Counted from the first letter of the stretch, positions 1 through 9,527 are shown. The stretch is DNA of 64,000 nucleotides from Acidobacteriota bacterium (GCA_016179055.1 JACOSC010000025.1:45586-109585), one strand, 5' to 3'. Numbers and translations: made by a program. Notes: generated by a model from the letters alone, not told the origin.

Positions 1-1453
1 CTTGCAGAAGTTTTGAAACCAGAGAATTGGCGAGCATGGGAATGGTTATCGCGACAAAGGATCCTCCGCGTTTCGCCAATCCCGCCTTTTCGAGTTCTGG
101 CAATTTTAAAAGCACATTATGCCGATCCCATCCTTCCCCAAACAATTCGCAAATGACGTTAAGTTCATTTTCAAAGGCTCCGGAAATCCCCACATGCGTC
201 AGAAGCGAGAACAACTGAGCACCGTGGAGCGCATCGGGACCGAGTTCTTTTTTGATCCGATCCTCGAATTCCTGCCCTACTTGCTCGGCGAAGTCCTCTG
301 ACGTGTCTCGCAATTTGTTTCCAACACTAGCAGCCACCAGGAGCACTCCCGGAACTCCACCGGCATTACGGATAATCCAATCCTCAATGGAAAAATCCAA
401 AGGCCGGCCGGCAGCTCTCAGAAGCTTTCGGGCATTTTCTTCCGAGAGGGGCTGAAGATGTACAGACTGTACCCGTTCATCGCGCCCGTAAGACGGCGCG
501 GGGGCGTTGGCTGAGGTGGGCAACGTTATGATTAGTTTTAAGGTCGGTAACGTCAGCGCCTCACTCACCAATAAATCAATCGATTCCGAATCCGGGTCCT
601 CAACGATGCATAGGATCTCGCCCTTATCCGAAACGAGCTGTCGGTAATCGTTCAGAGCCATGGAGCGCGGGTCAAGCGCCTGGACGACATAGTGGGGTCG
701 GTGTCGAGTGGCTTCTAGAGCAAGACGGCTCTTTCCAACATCGTGCGGCCCAGTCAGAACTACCACGCGTACTCGCGGATCGTCAACCAACAATTTAAGA
801 CGATTAAGCTCGCCCTCCCGACCTGTGAGTTCGACATCTGCCCCATTATGCTTTTGACTTTGGTGTGCTTGGTAAGCCTCTTGCCAGGTCTTGAAAGATT
901 CGCGAGTAAAGTAGGCGGCGCGTAGATGTGGATTGTCATTTAGAAGCACGGCTAATTCCGCTGCGCCCACGATTTCCACATGAACCATGGATGAATTCGC
1001 GTATCCATCCAAAATGGCCTTTTTTATCGGAGGTTTGCCATCATGATTTAGATCTGCATTGACGAAGAGAACGTATCGGTCCGGGTGCCGTCCGTTTCTT
1101 TCAGTCAGATCCTTCACAGCCCCTTTGAGCGACGATTTTAAATTAGAAATGACTGCTCGACGTCCATCGGCGATCAGGTCACGCTTCTTGTATTGAAACA
1201 CATTCCAACCGGGACCAAGAATCGGCGTTGGCAGCGCATGACCATCATCGGGAAGCACGATGTCCCACTCGGCGTCAATGCCTTTATCCTTCGCATTGAC
1301 ACGCGCAGTAAACGAAGGTAGCTTTGGGCAAGCCCGTCCCGATGCGGCCCAGGCCAGGGCATCGCACAGCGACGCAAATCGATCCGGGGGCCACTCGCTG
1401 GTCCACTGTTCCAGGTGGCGTCCAGTAATCGCTTGTCCAATCAATAAAGCCAT
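1..1453 (-). CDS. PD-(D/E)xK-like nuclease / STAND NTPase fusion protein (3' end off the window edge)
   Basis: Reverse-complement translation is open from ATG at 1453 to the window edge (484 codons, no stop). N-term MALLIGQAITGRHLEQWTSEWPPDRF...KGIDAEWDIVLPDD...GPGWNVFQYKKRDL (D...QxK pattern); P-loop VVLTGPHDVGKSRLA; Walker B-like EILCIVEDPD; GxP-like NAGGVPGVLLVAA. Absent from the ORF track because it has no stop inside the window. Confidence 0.85.
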   Translation of the reverse strand, partial: MALLIGQAITGRHLEQWTSEWPPDRFASLCDALAWAASGRACPKLPSFTARVNAKDKGIDAEWDIVLPDDGHALPTPILGPGWNVFQYKKRDLIADGRRAVISNLKSSLKGAVKDLTERNGRHPDRYVLFVNADLNHDGKPPIKKAILDGYANSSMVHVEIVGAAELAVLLNDNPHLRAAYFTRESFKTWQEAYQAHQSQKHNGADVELTGREGELNRLKLLVDDPRVRVVVLTGPHDVGKSRLALEATRHRPHYVVQALDPRSMALNDYRQLVSDKGEILCIVEDPDSESIDLLVSEALTLPTLKLIITLPTSANAPAPSYGRDERVQSVHLQPLSEENARKLLRAAGRPLDFSIEDWIIRNAGGVPGVLLVAASVGNKLRDTSEDFAEQVGQEFEDRIKKELGPDALHGAQLFSLLTHVGISGAFENELNVICELFGEGWDRHNVLLKLPELEKAGLAKRGGSFVAITIPMLANSLVSKLLQ

Positions 1454-1983
1454 AGCAGAAATACTCTTAACGATTCGATCTCTTCGGAAAAACTATATCA
1501 AATGGCCGACGGGAAATCCAATTTCGGAAAGGAGCGCCTTAAATTTGTATAGGCCAAGCTTCCCTGCCTGCCACTCCACCCGGCGCCGCGCCGACTTTCT
1601 CTCTTGCGCTTTGTGCGCTTTTTTGCGGTCCATTATTTCTTGTCGTAAAGAGGCACAAGAAGCGCAAGACTATGCTTTCCGCATTTTGGATTTAACTAAA
1701 ACCCATGAAATTTGTCTAACTCCAATCAGGCCTTTGTTGCGGTATCCTCGGGCTTGTGCGTTCACGTGGTATTATAGGAATCCGTGACGGCGCGGGTGTG
1801 GGGCACGGATTGCCGCCGTCGTCATCGACATCTTCTGCTGCTGCCCTTCGGGGTTTGTCCTCGGCGCTCAAACAGGTCTCCTTATTGCCAAGCTCTGTTC
1901 GAGACACAGGGAAGATTTTGTGCGAGGGGAGAAGCAGAGCCGGGACATTACAAAAGGTAATGACCCAGAGTACGGGAGTTCAC

Positions 1984-2853
1984 ATGCTGATACTATCTCG
2001 ATCGCTTCTACGCAGGGTCGCTTGGGCCGCCCTTAGTTTTATTATTCTGGGCTATGCGGCGCCGGCCGCAGAAGAATCTGCCGAAAAGTCGCTCGAGTGG
2101 AGCGGTTCCGTGGGTGTGTTCTCCAATTATATCGCGCGCGGCTTATCGCAATCCTGGGGAAAACCGGTGTTACAGGCCGAGGTAGACGCGGCCCACAAAA
2201 GCGGATTTATCTTTGGCGCCTTTGCCTCATCCCTTAGCCGGAACCTCTATCCGGGCGGCCATACTGAAATCGACGCCTGGGTGGGGTATGAGTACCCGTT
2301 GTCGGAGGAAATGGCCGTCAGTGTCGAGGCCTTCTATTATGCTTTCCCGAAAGCCAATATCAGCAAGGCCACTTGCGGGGTAGCCATCCCCTGTCCGAGC
2401 CGGCCGCATAGCTTTAACACGGCTCAGGTACGGGTCGGGACCACGTGGCACGGTGTCACTCTCCGCCTGGATTATTCTCTTACCGATTATTTCGCTGATT
2501 CTCGGCCAACCGGCTTTGCCGGGAGCACGCGTGGGACTATGTACTGGGAGCTTAATTTCAAACAAGCGCTTCCACGGACGCAAAGTTGGACGCTTATGTC
2601 GCATCTTGGTGCTACGCGATTTCCAGTAAAATACGCGATAGCCGGTACGGGGATTAGTCAGAATCCTAATTACTGGGATTGGCATGCGGGAGTGGCGAAG
2701 GAATTTAAGGGTAAGCTGATGGGATGGCGCGCAAGTCTTCTCGGCGCCGGGGCCCTCGGTCGTTCGTTCGATAGTACTCCCTCGCTGATTAGCGTACGTT
2801 CAAAGGATCTTGGAAAACCCGTATTGGTCCTGGGTATCGAAAGGGCGTTTTGA
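1984..2853 (+). CDS. TorF-like putative outer-membrane porin
   Basis: Signal-peptide-like N-term from internal Met at 1984; SGSVGVFSNYIARGLSQSWGKPVLQAEVDA resembles the TorF/Gcw_chp family; beta-barrel-like composition. The ORF as listed starts at 1756. Confidence 0.7.
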   Translation: MLILSRSLLRRVAWAALSFIILGYAAPAAEESAEKSLEWSGSVGVFSNYIARGLSQSWGKPVLQAEVDAAHKSGFIFGAFASSLSRNLYPGGHTEIDAWVGYEYPLSEEMAVSVEAFYYAFPKANISKATCGVAIPCPSRPHSFNTAQVRVGTTWHGVTLRLDYSLTDYFADSRPTGFAGSTRGTMYWELNFKQALPRTQSWTLMSHLGATRFPVKYAIAGTGISQNPNYWDWHAGVAKEFKGKLMGWRASLLGAGALGRSFDSTPSLISVRSKDLGKPVLVLGIERAF

Positions 2854-2887
2854 AAAAGTCTGGCGGTTCCAAAGTAAGGTTGATATC

Positions 2888-3028
2888 ACCTGAATTTTGC
2901 ACGACAAGGAGGTTTCTCTAACAAATGATCCATTTTTGTCCGGCTCTGCTTGTTCGCGCGGATCCGTGCAAAAAAATTTTTGCACGGACGATCATCACCA
3001 CGGAGGGTAACTTAGCGATGACTGTGCG
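2888..3028. repeat. 141-bp repeat copy 1 (right-truncated relative to 27448-27666)
   Basis: Matches 27448-27588 with one mismatch (3019 t vs 27579 g); contains palindrome TCCGTGCAAAAAAATTTTTGCACGGA. Confidence 0.95.
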
Positions 3029-3073
3029 CAGGAGCGGCCTGTTTATCGCAAGAATGCATGTGTGAGTTCGAAC

Positions 3074-3200
3074 AAGCCCCGTAGGGGCGGCCTGTGTAAG
3101 GTTGATTTCGTCGACGAACGCGTCCGGACAGGTCGCTCCTACGGAGCTTTAGGACCTACCATAGGAATCGCTACTATAAGCAGGCCGCCCCTACGGGGCT
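3074..3200. repeat. Family A double-hairpin intergenic repeat
   Basis: aagccccgtaggggcggcctgt ... ggtcgctcctacggagct ... gcaggccgcccctacggggct: outer inverted repeat with inner palindromes; related copies at 34822, 44445 and 56885. Confidence 0.8.
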
Positions 3201-3861
3201 GAGACGCATTGCCTGAGTAGTTACGATATTAATCTATATTGCCTCCCCCACGCACCTCAGAACCAACACGTTTATATTCTCTACGGCGGATGCGGCTAGA
3301 TAAATTTCTAAATTACATGTCCGGATGAAAAATTTATATTGACTTTTGCGCTCTCATAATTTATAAATATAAACATAACTGACCAATGGTTGGGCGTAGT
3401 TAGTCCTTTCTGTTTTTTTCAAATCAAACACTCAGCAGGCAACGATAATGTGTTTGTTACGGTATACCCTTTAGATCAACACCACATGTCAGTTGTACCG
3501 GTTTAACAAATGCCGATGTAGTGACCAGATCTGTGTAAACTTAATTTTTTATACTGGCAATCTGACCACCGCCCAGGAGGCGTCGGGAAGGAACGCACCC
3601 GTAGTCTTCATTTTTCTTGACGCTCCTCTGGTGCTACGCCAGTCTCAAGGCTGTCTGGACCGTAGTCACCAGTTAAGGTTTCCCGCTTGCCACCGCTGCG
3701 GCGGTGTCACTGAGTTTTACTTTTAACAACAGGCTCCGGTAATGGTGCAACGCGACGCACCCGTTTGGGCCTCGGTCCGAACTGCGGTCATGTTGTCCCT
3801 TATATGGAGTGGCGACTGTTGTAATTTCACCACGAGCCTGGCTCTACTGAACAGGGTTTAG

Positions 3862-4044
3862 CGCGACAACTGGCAGAAAAAACAAACGCTTCGAGTCCGC
3901 TACGTCGAATCCGTGCCATGGAGCGGCTCGGATTTTCTTCGTATCAGCGATGAGATCACGGCTGTTGTCTATGCGCCGTTCGATCTCGAGCACATTCCAC
4001 GCAATCCCATGGGATTAGCCGCGCCGCGGCGCCGCGTGCAGTAG
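3862..4044 (+). pseudogene. Possible 3' remnant of a gene immediately upstream of the kamA-like gene
   Basis: Open frame RDNWQKKQTLRVRYVESVPWSGSDFLRISDEITAVVYAPFDLEHIPRNPMGLAAPRRRVQ* ending 9 bp before the next ATG; stop upstream at 3859; no convincing full-length start. Confidence 0.3.
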
Positions 4045-4053
4045 GAGGAACGA

Positions 4054-5493
4054 ATGATGATACAAGGCAGGACAGAAGGTTATGACTTAGAGACCGTGCC
4101 TAACTTGAAGCCCCCGGCGGGCCCCGAGGCGCTCGAGCACATGAACCTGCTGCAGGGCGAGTTCTGGCGGAAGGTTCCCGCCTACCGAGAGATCGACGAG
4201 GCTACGTTTCTCGACCACCTGTGGCAATACCGGCACTCGGTGAAAACGCCAAAGGAACTGACCGATACCGTACAGGATCTCGTATCGGCGTCGTTCCTAG
4301 AGGACCTGCAGGCCGGCTTCTATCGCGCGCCGATGAATGTACGCGTCTCGCCATACGTGATGGCGCTCATTGACTGGACCAACCCTTACGACGATCCGAT
4401 TCGCACTCAGTTTATTCCGCTGGCCTCGCGGCTGCTGCCCGATCACCCCAAGTTGACACTCGATTCGCTCCATGAGCAGGAGGACTCCCCGGTACCCGGC
4501 ATGACCCACCGCTACGCCGACAAGGCCCTGTTTCTTCCCACCAGCGTATGCCCGGTGTACTGCCGGTTTTGCACGCGCTCGTACGCCATCGGCGGTGACA
4601 CCGACGTCGTTGAAAAGGCGGAATTGGCCACCGATCCCAAGCGCTGGCAGCAAGCCTTTGCCTACATCGCCTCCCATCCCGAATTGCAAGACATCGTCAT
4701 CTCCGGCGGCGACACTTATCAGTTGCCGGCCAAAAGCCTGAAGAAAATCGGCGACGCCCTGCTCGACATTCCCAACGTACGGCGCATGCGCTTTGCCTCC
4801 AAAGGTGTGGCGATTCTGCCGAGCAAGATCCTCACCGACCACGCCTGGGTAGACGCACTCTGCTCGGTCGTTCAGCGTGGCCGTTCGATGGGAAAGGACG
4901 TCGTCCTTCACACGCACTTCAACAGCCCGAACGAGATCACGTGGATAACGGAGAAAGCGATGCGTCGGCTGTTCGAGCGCGGGGTGACCGTGCGCAACCA
5001 GTCAGTACTGATACGCGGCGTCAATGACGATAAGGAAACGATGCGGCTGCTCGTGCGGCGTCTCGGCTATCTCAACGCGCATCCCTACTATGTCTACTTG
5101 CATGACATGGTCAAGGGCGTGGAAGACTTGCGCACTACTGTGCAGACCGCCATCGACATTGAAAAGTTCGTCCGCGGCTGCACGGCCGGTTATAACACGC
5201 CGACGTTCGTCTGCGACGCGCCCGGCGGCGGCGGTAAGCGCGACGTACATTCCTACGACTATTACGATCGCGAGAACGGCATCGCCGTTTACAGCGCACC
5301 CGGGGTAAAGCCCAACCAGTGGTTCCTGTACTTCGATCCGTTAACGCAACTGGAACCGCAGGCGCGGCGCCGCTGGACGGACCCGGCGAACCATCGAGCG
5401 ATGATCGAGGCCGCACTGGCCCAGGCCAAGCGTTGTGACGCCTTTGACCTGAGGCCGGTCTCCTTTGCAAGCGCGAACACAGAAATCAGGTAG
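4054..5493 (+). CDS. kamA-like: KamA-family radical SAM protein (lysine 2,3-aminomutase-like)
   Basis: CxxxCxxC motif in SVCPVYCRFCTRSYAIGG; PLP-Lys motif DAPGGGGK; RGVNDD and HDMVKGVEDLRT segments; RBS aggagga upstream. Confidence 0.9.
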   Translation: MMIQGRTEGYDLETVPNLKPPAGPEALEHMNLLQGEFWRKVPAYREIDEATFLDHLWQYRHSVKTPKELTDTVQDLVSASFLEDLQAGFYRAPMNVRVSPYVMALIDWTNPYDDPIRTQFIPLASRLLPDHPKLTLDSLHEQEDSPVPGMTHRYADKALFLPTSVCPVYCRFCTRSYAIGGDTDVVEKAELATDPKRWQQAFAYIASHPELQDIVISGGDTYQLPAKSLKKIGDALLDIPNVRRMRFASKGVAILPSKILTDHAWVDALCSVVQRGRSMGKDVVLHTHFNSPNEITWITEKAMRRLFERGVTVRNQSVLIRGVNDDKETMRLLVRRLGYLNAHPYYVYLHDMVKGVEDLRTTVQTAIDIEKFVRGCTAGYNTPTFVCDAPGGGGKRDVHSYDYYDRENGIAVYSAPGVKPNQWFLYFDPLTQLEPQARRRWTDPANHRAMIEAALAQAKRCDAFDLRPVSFASANTEIR

Positions 5494-5498
5494 GAGCT

Positions 5499-8400
5499 AT
5501 GAAAGAAACACAGCCAAGTAATGAACAGATAAACCCTAAAATGACTGCAGAAGTTGAAAGGACCGCCTGTGACGAATCGGCAGGGTGTCTCCACGAGCTT
5601 TTCGAAGCTTGGGTCGACCTACGGCCGGACGCCCCTGCGATCCTCAGCGATGGTCTGTGCTTATCTTACAAAGAGCTTGAAGACCGGGCCAACCGCTTGG
5701 CACGGTGTATACGCACCTACGGGGTCGGGCCCGGCGATCTGGTGGCGATTTATTTCGAGCGCTCGGCGGCGCCGATCGTCGCCATACTGGCTTGCCTCAA
5801 GGCGGAAGTCGCTTACGTGCCCATAGATCCGATTTACCCGGCGGACCGCATCCGCCATATTTTGCTTGAAGCGGAAGTGAGCCTCGTCCTCACCGAGCAG
5901 GCGCTTGCGGCCCGCGCGCAAAGCTTTTCCTCCAGCCGGTTGCTCGTCACTGACGCGCCCGGCGACGAGATCAGCGGCCAATCGGCGGCGCGCCTTTCTC
6001 GCCAGGACAGCGGACTCACGCCGCAAGATCTTTGTTACGTCATTTATACGTCCGGCACCACGGGTCGCCCAAAGGGCGTGATGACCGAGCACCGCAACGC
6101 CTGGAAATTCGTCTTAGCGTTCAACGAAGTGTGCAGCACGACGCAGGAAGATCGTATTTACCAAGGTTTTTCGTTGAGCTTCGACGGATCGGTAGAAGAG
6201 ATCTGGATGGCGTTTTCCAACGGCGCGCCCCTGGTGGTCGGCACTCCTCAGACCCCGCGATTCGGCAACGATATGGCGCGGTTCCTCAGCCGGCACGGCG
6301 TAACGTATTTTTCAACCGTTCCAACCATGCTCTCCACTATGACGGAGGACATCCCCTCGCTAAGGCAACTCGTGGTCAGCGGTGAAGTCTGTCCGCCTGA
6401 GCTGGTGGCCCGCTGGGCCCGACCCGGCCGGCGGGTTTTGAACGCCTATGGACCCACCGAAGCCACGGTCAATACCACGGTCGCCGAGTGCATGCCGGGC
6501 CGGCCCATCACGATAGGCCGGCCACTGCCCGGTTATGACGTATACATTCTGGATGACGATATGCAGCCCCTGCCCCCGGGTGAGAAGGGCGAACTCTTCG
6601 TCGGCGGAGACACTCTGGCGCGGGGCTACCTCAAACAGCCCGACCTGACCGCCGAGCGCTTCGTCACCTCTTCCTATGTCGGCAACGGTGAACCGACGCG
6701 GCTCTACCGGACCGGTGATTCGGCCTTGATCAACGTCCAGGGCGATATCGAGTTTTTTGGCCGCCTCGATGGTCAGGTCAAGATACGCGGCTACCGCGTC
6801 GAGTTGGCGGAAATCGAAACTGTGCTGATCGAATGCCCCGGCATTCGTGCCGCCACGGTCAGCCTGTTGGAGCACGACGGATTACGGGAGCTGGCCGCCT
6901 TCGTCCTGGTTGACAACGCCGGCGCGCCGATGGATCGCAATACCGTGCTGGAATTGCTGAGGGCGCGGCTTCCGGATTACATGGTCCCCGCCTACCTCGA
7001 TATCCTTCACGAGTTTCCCACCCTTGCCAGCGGCAAAGTAGACCGCAAGCGACTGCCCGCGCCGGTTTCGCCGCTGGTGCGCACTGCACGCCATATCATT
7101 CCGCCGAAGACGGATCTCGAGCTCAAGATCGTGGCGGTATGGCAACGGTTATTCGGCGTCACCGAAATTTCCATTGAAGACGACTTTTTCCTGGACCTCG
7201 GCGGCTACTCGCTGCTTGCCGCACAGATGGTCACGATGCTGCGCAGCGAGGCGGGGTTAACCGTCGCCGTGCGCGACGCGTATCGTTTTCCCACGGTAAA
7301 AAAACTGGCGGAGCAAATCGCCACGACGGAGACTCGATCGCCCGCAGAGCCTACCACGGCCGATAAGGCCAAGCTGTCGAGCCGAGCTGCGTTTGAAAGC
7401 CTTTCGCCCTGGGCCCGCCGGGCGTGCGTGGCACTGCAAGCGCATTCGCTTTACCTTTTATACGGACTGGGGACGGCTCCCTTGTGCGCCTTCCTGTTGT
7501 TGGCCCTCAATGTCAAGGAAGGCGCCCTGGCGCTTAAGCCGGCAGTCGCCGTCGGCATCGCCCTTGGGTTTGCCACTTGGCCGACGCTGCTGTGCGTGAG
7601 CCTCGCAGCCAAATGGCTGATCATCGGGCGTTACAAGCCGGGACGGTATCCGGTTTGGGGGCTTTATTACTGGCGTTGGTGGCTGGTGATGCATATGCAA
7701 GGCATGAGCGGCGCCGGCGCGCTTACCGGGACTCCCGTGCTGCGCGTGTACTACCGTTTGATGGGCGCAAAGGTCGGTCGAGATGTCGCGCTCGATACTG
7801 CGCAATGCTTTATTTGGGATCTCGTAACCATTGGGGATGAAACGAGCATCGGCGCGGATACCCAACTTTTAGGCTGTCGGGTTGTGGACGGCATGCTGGT
7901 CATGGGCCGTATCGACATCGGGAGCCGGTGTTTCATCGGCATACATTCGGCGCTGGGTCTGAACGTACGCATGGAAGACGATACACGGCTCGACGATCAA
8001 TCCTTGCTTCCCGACGGGGCCGTCATGGAGGCCGGTGAATCGCGTCGCGGCTCGCCGGCGTTGCCCGCGCCGGTGGCCGTGCCCGAGCCGAATCCTCACT
8101 GCGCGCTCCAAAGTCGTCGCTCGGCCCTGCTGTATGGGATGGCGCATTTTATCCTGATCGAACTGCTGGGCTGGCTGCTTCTGCTCCCCGCGGCGCCGCT
8201 TGCCGTCGGAATCAACTTTGCCTATGTGACCGGCGGCTGGCCGTGGGGCCTGCTCGCGCTGCTCGCTTCGGTACCGGCGGCGGAGGTGCTCTATTGCTTC
8301 TTCATCGCCGGCCTCAAAGCTTTGGCCTTGCGCCGCCCGGCGCCAGGCGTGTATCCACTGGCCAGCGTTTTCTATCTGCGCAAGTGGTTTGTGGACGAGT

Positions 8401-9527
8401 TGATTAAATTGAGCCGTGTGGTTCTGCTGCCCCTGTACACGACGCTCTACCTGCCGCCCTGGCTGCGCCTGCTCGGCGCCCGCATCGGCGCGCGCGCCGA
8501 GCTGTCCACAGTATGGTATTTTTCTCCCGAAACTATGGACGTCGGAGAAGAGAGCTTTTTTGCGGACGGCTCGATAATCGGAGGAAAGAGAATCTTCCGC
8601 GGCCAGTGCGAGATCGGTGTAAACCACGTCGGCCGCCGCAGCTTCGTGGGCAACAGCGCCATACTGCCCGTCGGACGCGGACTGGGGGACAAGTGTTTGC
8701 TCGGCGTACTTTCGGCGCCGCCCTGCACGGCAGAGGCTGCGGTCCCCGACGGGACCGAATGGTTAGGCTCGCCGGCCTTCGCTCTGCCCCATCGGCGAAA
8801 AGTAGAAGGTTTCTCAGATGCCGTGACCTATCGGCCCACGCCGAAACTCTATTTCCAGCGGGCCGTTATCGACGGTATGCGAATTCTAATCCCCGGCTAT
8901 ATCGCCACGGTCGTCGGCGGCGCCTTTTTCGCGGCGCTTTACTTCTGCCGGCTGTGGTTCGGAACCGTCGGGCTGTTTGCGCTGGCGCCAGTGTTGGGAA
9001 TCATCACGTCGATCGTGCTTTGTTGTATCGTGGCGGGGTTAAAAAAACTGGTGATGGGAACTTTTCAGCCGGTCATAAAACCCTTGTGGTCGCCCTATGT
9101 CTGGTTTAACGAAATGATAAACGGCATCTACGAATCAGTCATGGCCCCGGCGATGGCGACCTATTTGGGAACGCCTTTTGTGGTGCCCCTACTGCGTTTA
9201 ATCGGATGCAAAATCGGCCGTCGCACCTTCATTGACTCGACACTGTTCTCGGAATTCGATCTCGTTGAAGTCGGCGATTATGCCGCGCTCAATCACGGAT
9301 CGGTGGTGCAGACGCACCTTTTTGAAGATCGCATTATGAAGTCTTCGTATGCGAAAATCGGCGACGAGTGCTCGCTGGGCAACATGGCCATTATTCTTTA
9401 TGATGCGGAGATGCAGCAAGGAGCCTCGCTGGGCCCGCTCTCGCTCTTGATGAAAGGGGAGACGCTCGGCCCCTATACCCGCTGGCACGGAATTCCTACG
9501 GTGTCGGCTCGGTCTTCGGAGACCTAA
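5499..9527 (+). CDS. Pls/PosA-like single-module NRPS (A-T plus three tandem membrane/LbetaH terminal domains)
   Basis: A-domain motifs IYTSGTTGRPKGV, NAYGPTEATVN, YRTGD; carrier motif DLGGYSLLAAQ; no C or TE domain seen; three repeats of TM helices followed by hexapeptide-like segments (LMGAKVGRDV, LLGARIGARAEL, LIGCKIGRRTFID). Confidence 0.92.
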   Translation: MKETQPSNEQINPKMTAEVERTACDESAGCLHELFEAWVDLRPDAPAILSDGLCLSYKELEDRANRLARCIRTYGVGPGDLVAIYFERSAAPIVAILACLKAEVAYVPIDPIYPADRIRHILLEAEVSLVLTEQALAARAQSFSSSRLLVTDAPGDEISGQSAARLSRQDSGLTPQDLCYVIYTSGTTGRPKGVMTEHRNAWKFVLAFNEVCSTTQEDRIYQGFSLSFDGSVEEIWMAFSNGAPLVVGTPQTPRFGNDMARFLSRHGVTYFSTVPTMLSTMTEDIPSLRQLVVSGEVCPPELVARWARPGRRVLNAYGPTEATVNTTVAECMPGRPITIGRPLPGYDVYILDDDMQPLPPGEKGELFVGGDTLARGYLKQPDLTAERFVTSSYVGNGEPTRLYRTGDSALINVQGDIEFFGRLDGQVKIRGYRVELAEIETVLIECPGIRAATVSLLEHDGLRELAAFVLVDNAGAPMDRNTVLELLRARLPDYMVPAYLDILHEFPTLASGKVDRKRLPAPVSPLVRTARHIIPPKTDLELKIVAVWQRLFGVTEISIEDDFFLDLGGYSLLAAQMVTMLRSEAGLTVAVRDAYRFPTVKKLAEQIATTETRSPAEPTTADKAKLSSRAAFESLSPWARRACVALQAHSLYLLYGLGTAPLCAFLLLALNVKEGALALKPAVAVGIALGFATWPTLLCVSLAAKWLIIGRYKPGRYPVWGLYYWRWWLVMHMQGMSGAGALTGTPVLRVYYRLMGAKVGRDVALDTAQCFIWDLVTIGDETSIGADTQLLGCRVVDGMLVMGRIDIGSRCFIGIHSALGLNVRMEDDTRLDDQSLLPDGAVMEAGESRRGSPALPAPVAVPEPNPHCALQSRRSALLYGMAHFILIELLGWLLLLPAAPLAVGINFAYVTGGWPWGLLALLASVPAAEVLYCFFIAGLKALALRRPAPGVYPLASVFYLRKWFVDELIKLSRVVLLPLYTTLYLPPWLRLLGARIGARAELSTVWYFSPETMDVGEESFFADGSIIGGKRIFRGQCEIGVNHVGRRSFVGNSAILPVGRGLGDKCLLGVLSAPPCTAEAAVPDGTEWLGSPAFALPHRRKVEGFSDAVTYRPTPKLYFQRAVIDGMRILIPGYIATVVGGAFFAALYFCRLWFGTVGLFALAPVLGIITSIVLCCIVAGLKKLVMGTFQPVIKPLWSPYVWFNEMINGIYESVMAPAMATYLGTPFVVPLLRLIGCKIGRRTFIDSTLFSEFDLVEVGDYAALNHGSVVQTHLFEDRIMKSSYAKIGDECSLGNMAIILYDAEMQQGASLGPLSLLMKGETLGPYTRWHGIPTVSARSSET

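Noticed and set aside
1260-1787. 175-aa plus-strand ORF
   Set aside because: Antisense to the start of the nuclease-STAND gene; no recognisable motifs.
2960-3000. Palindrome TCCGTGCAAAAAAATTTTTGCACGGA as a transcription terminator of the porin gene
   Set aside because: It belongs to a mobile repeat present elsewhere; no U-tract after the stem.
3493-3726. 77-aa plus ORF with C/H residues resembling a zinc ribbon
   Set aside because: No consistent zinc-binding spacing and no homolog recognised.
4297-4917. 206-aa minus-strand ORF
   Set aside because: Antisense to the radical SAM gene.
7869-8627. 252-aa minus-strand ORF
   Set aside because: Antisense to the NRPS terminal domains; low-complexity composition.
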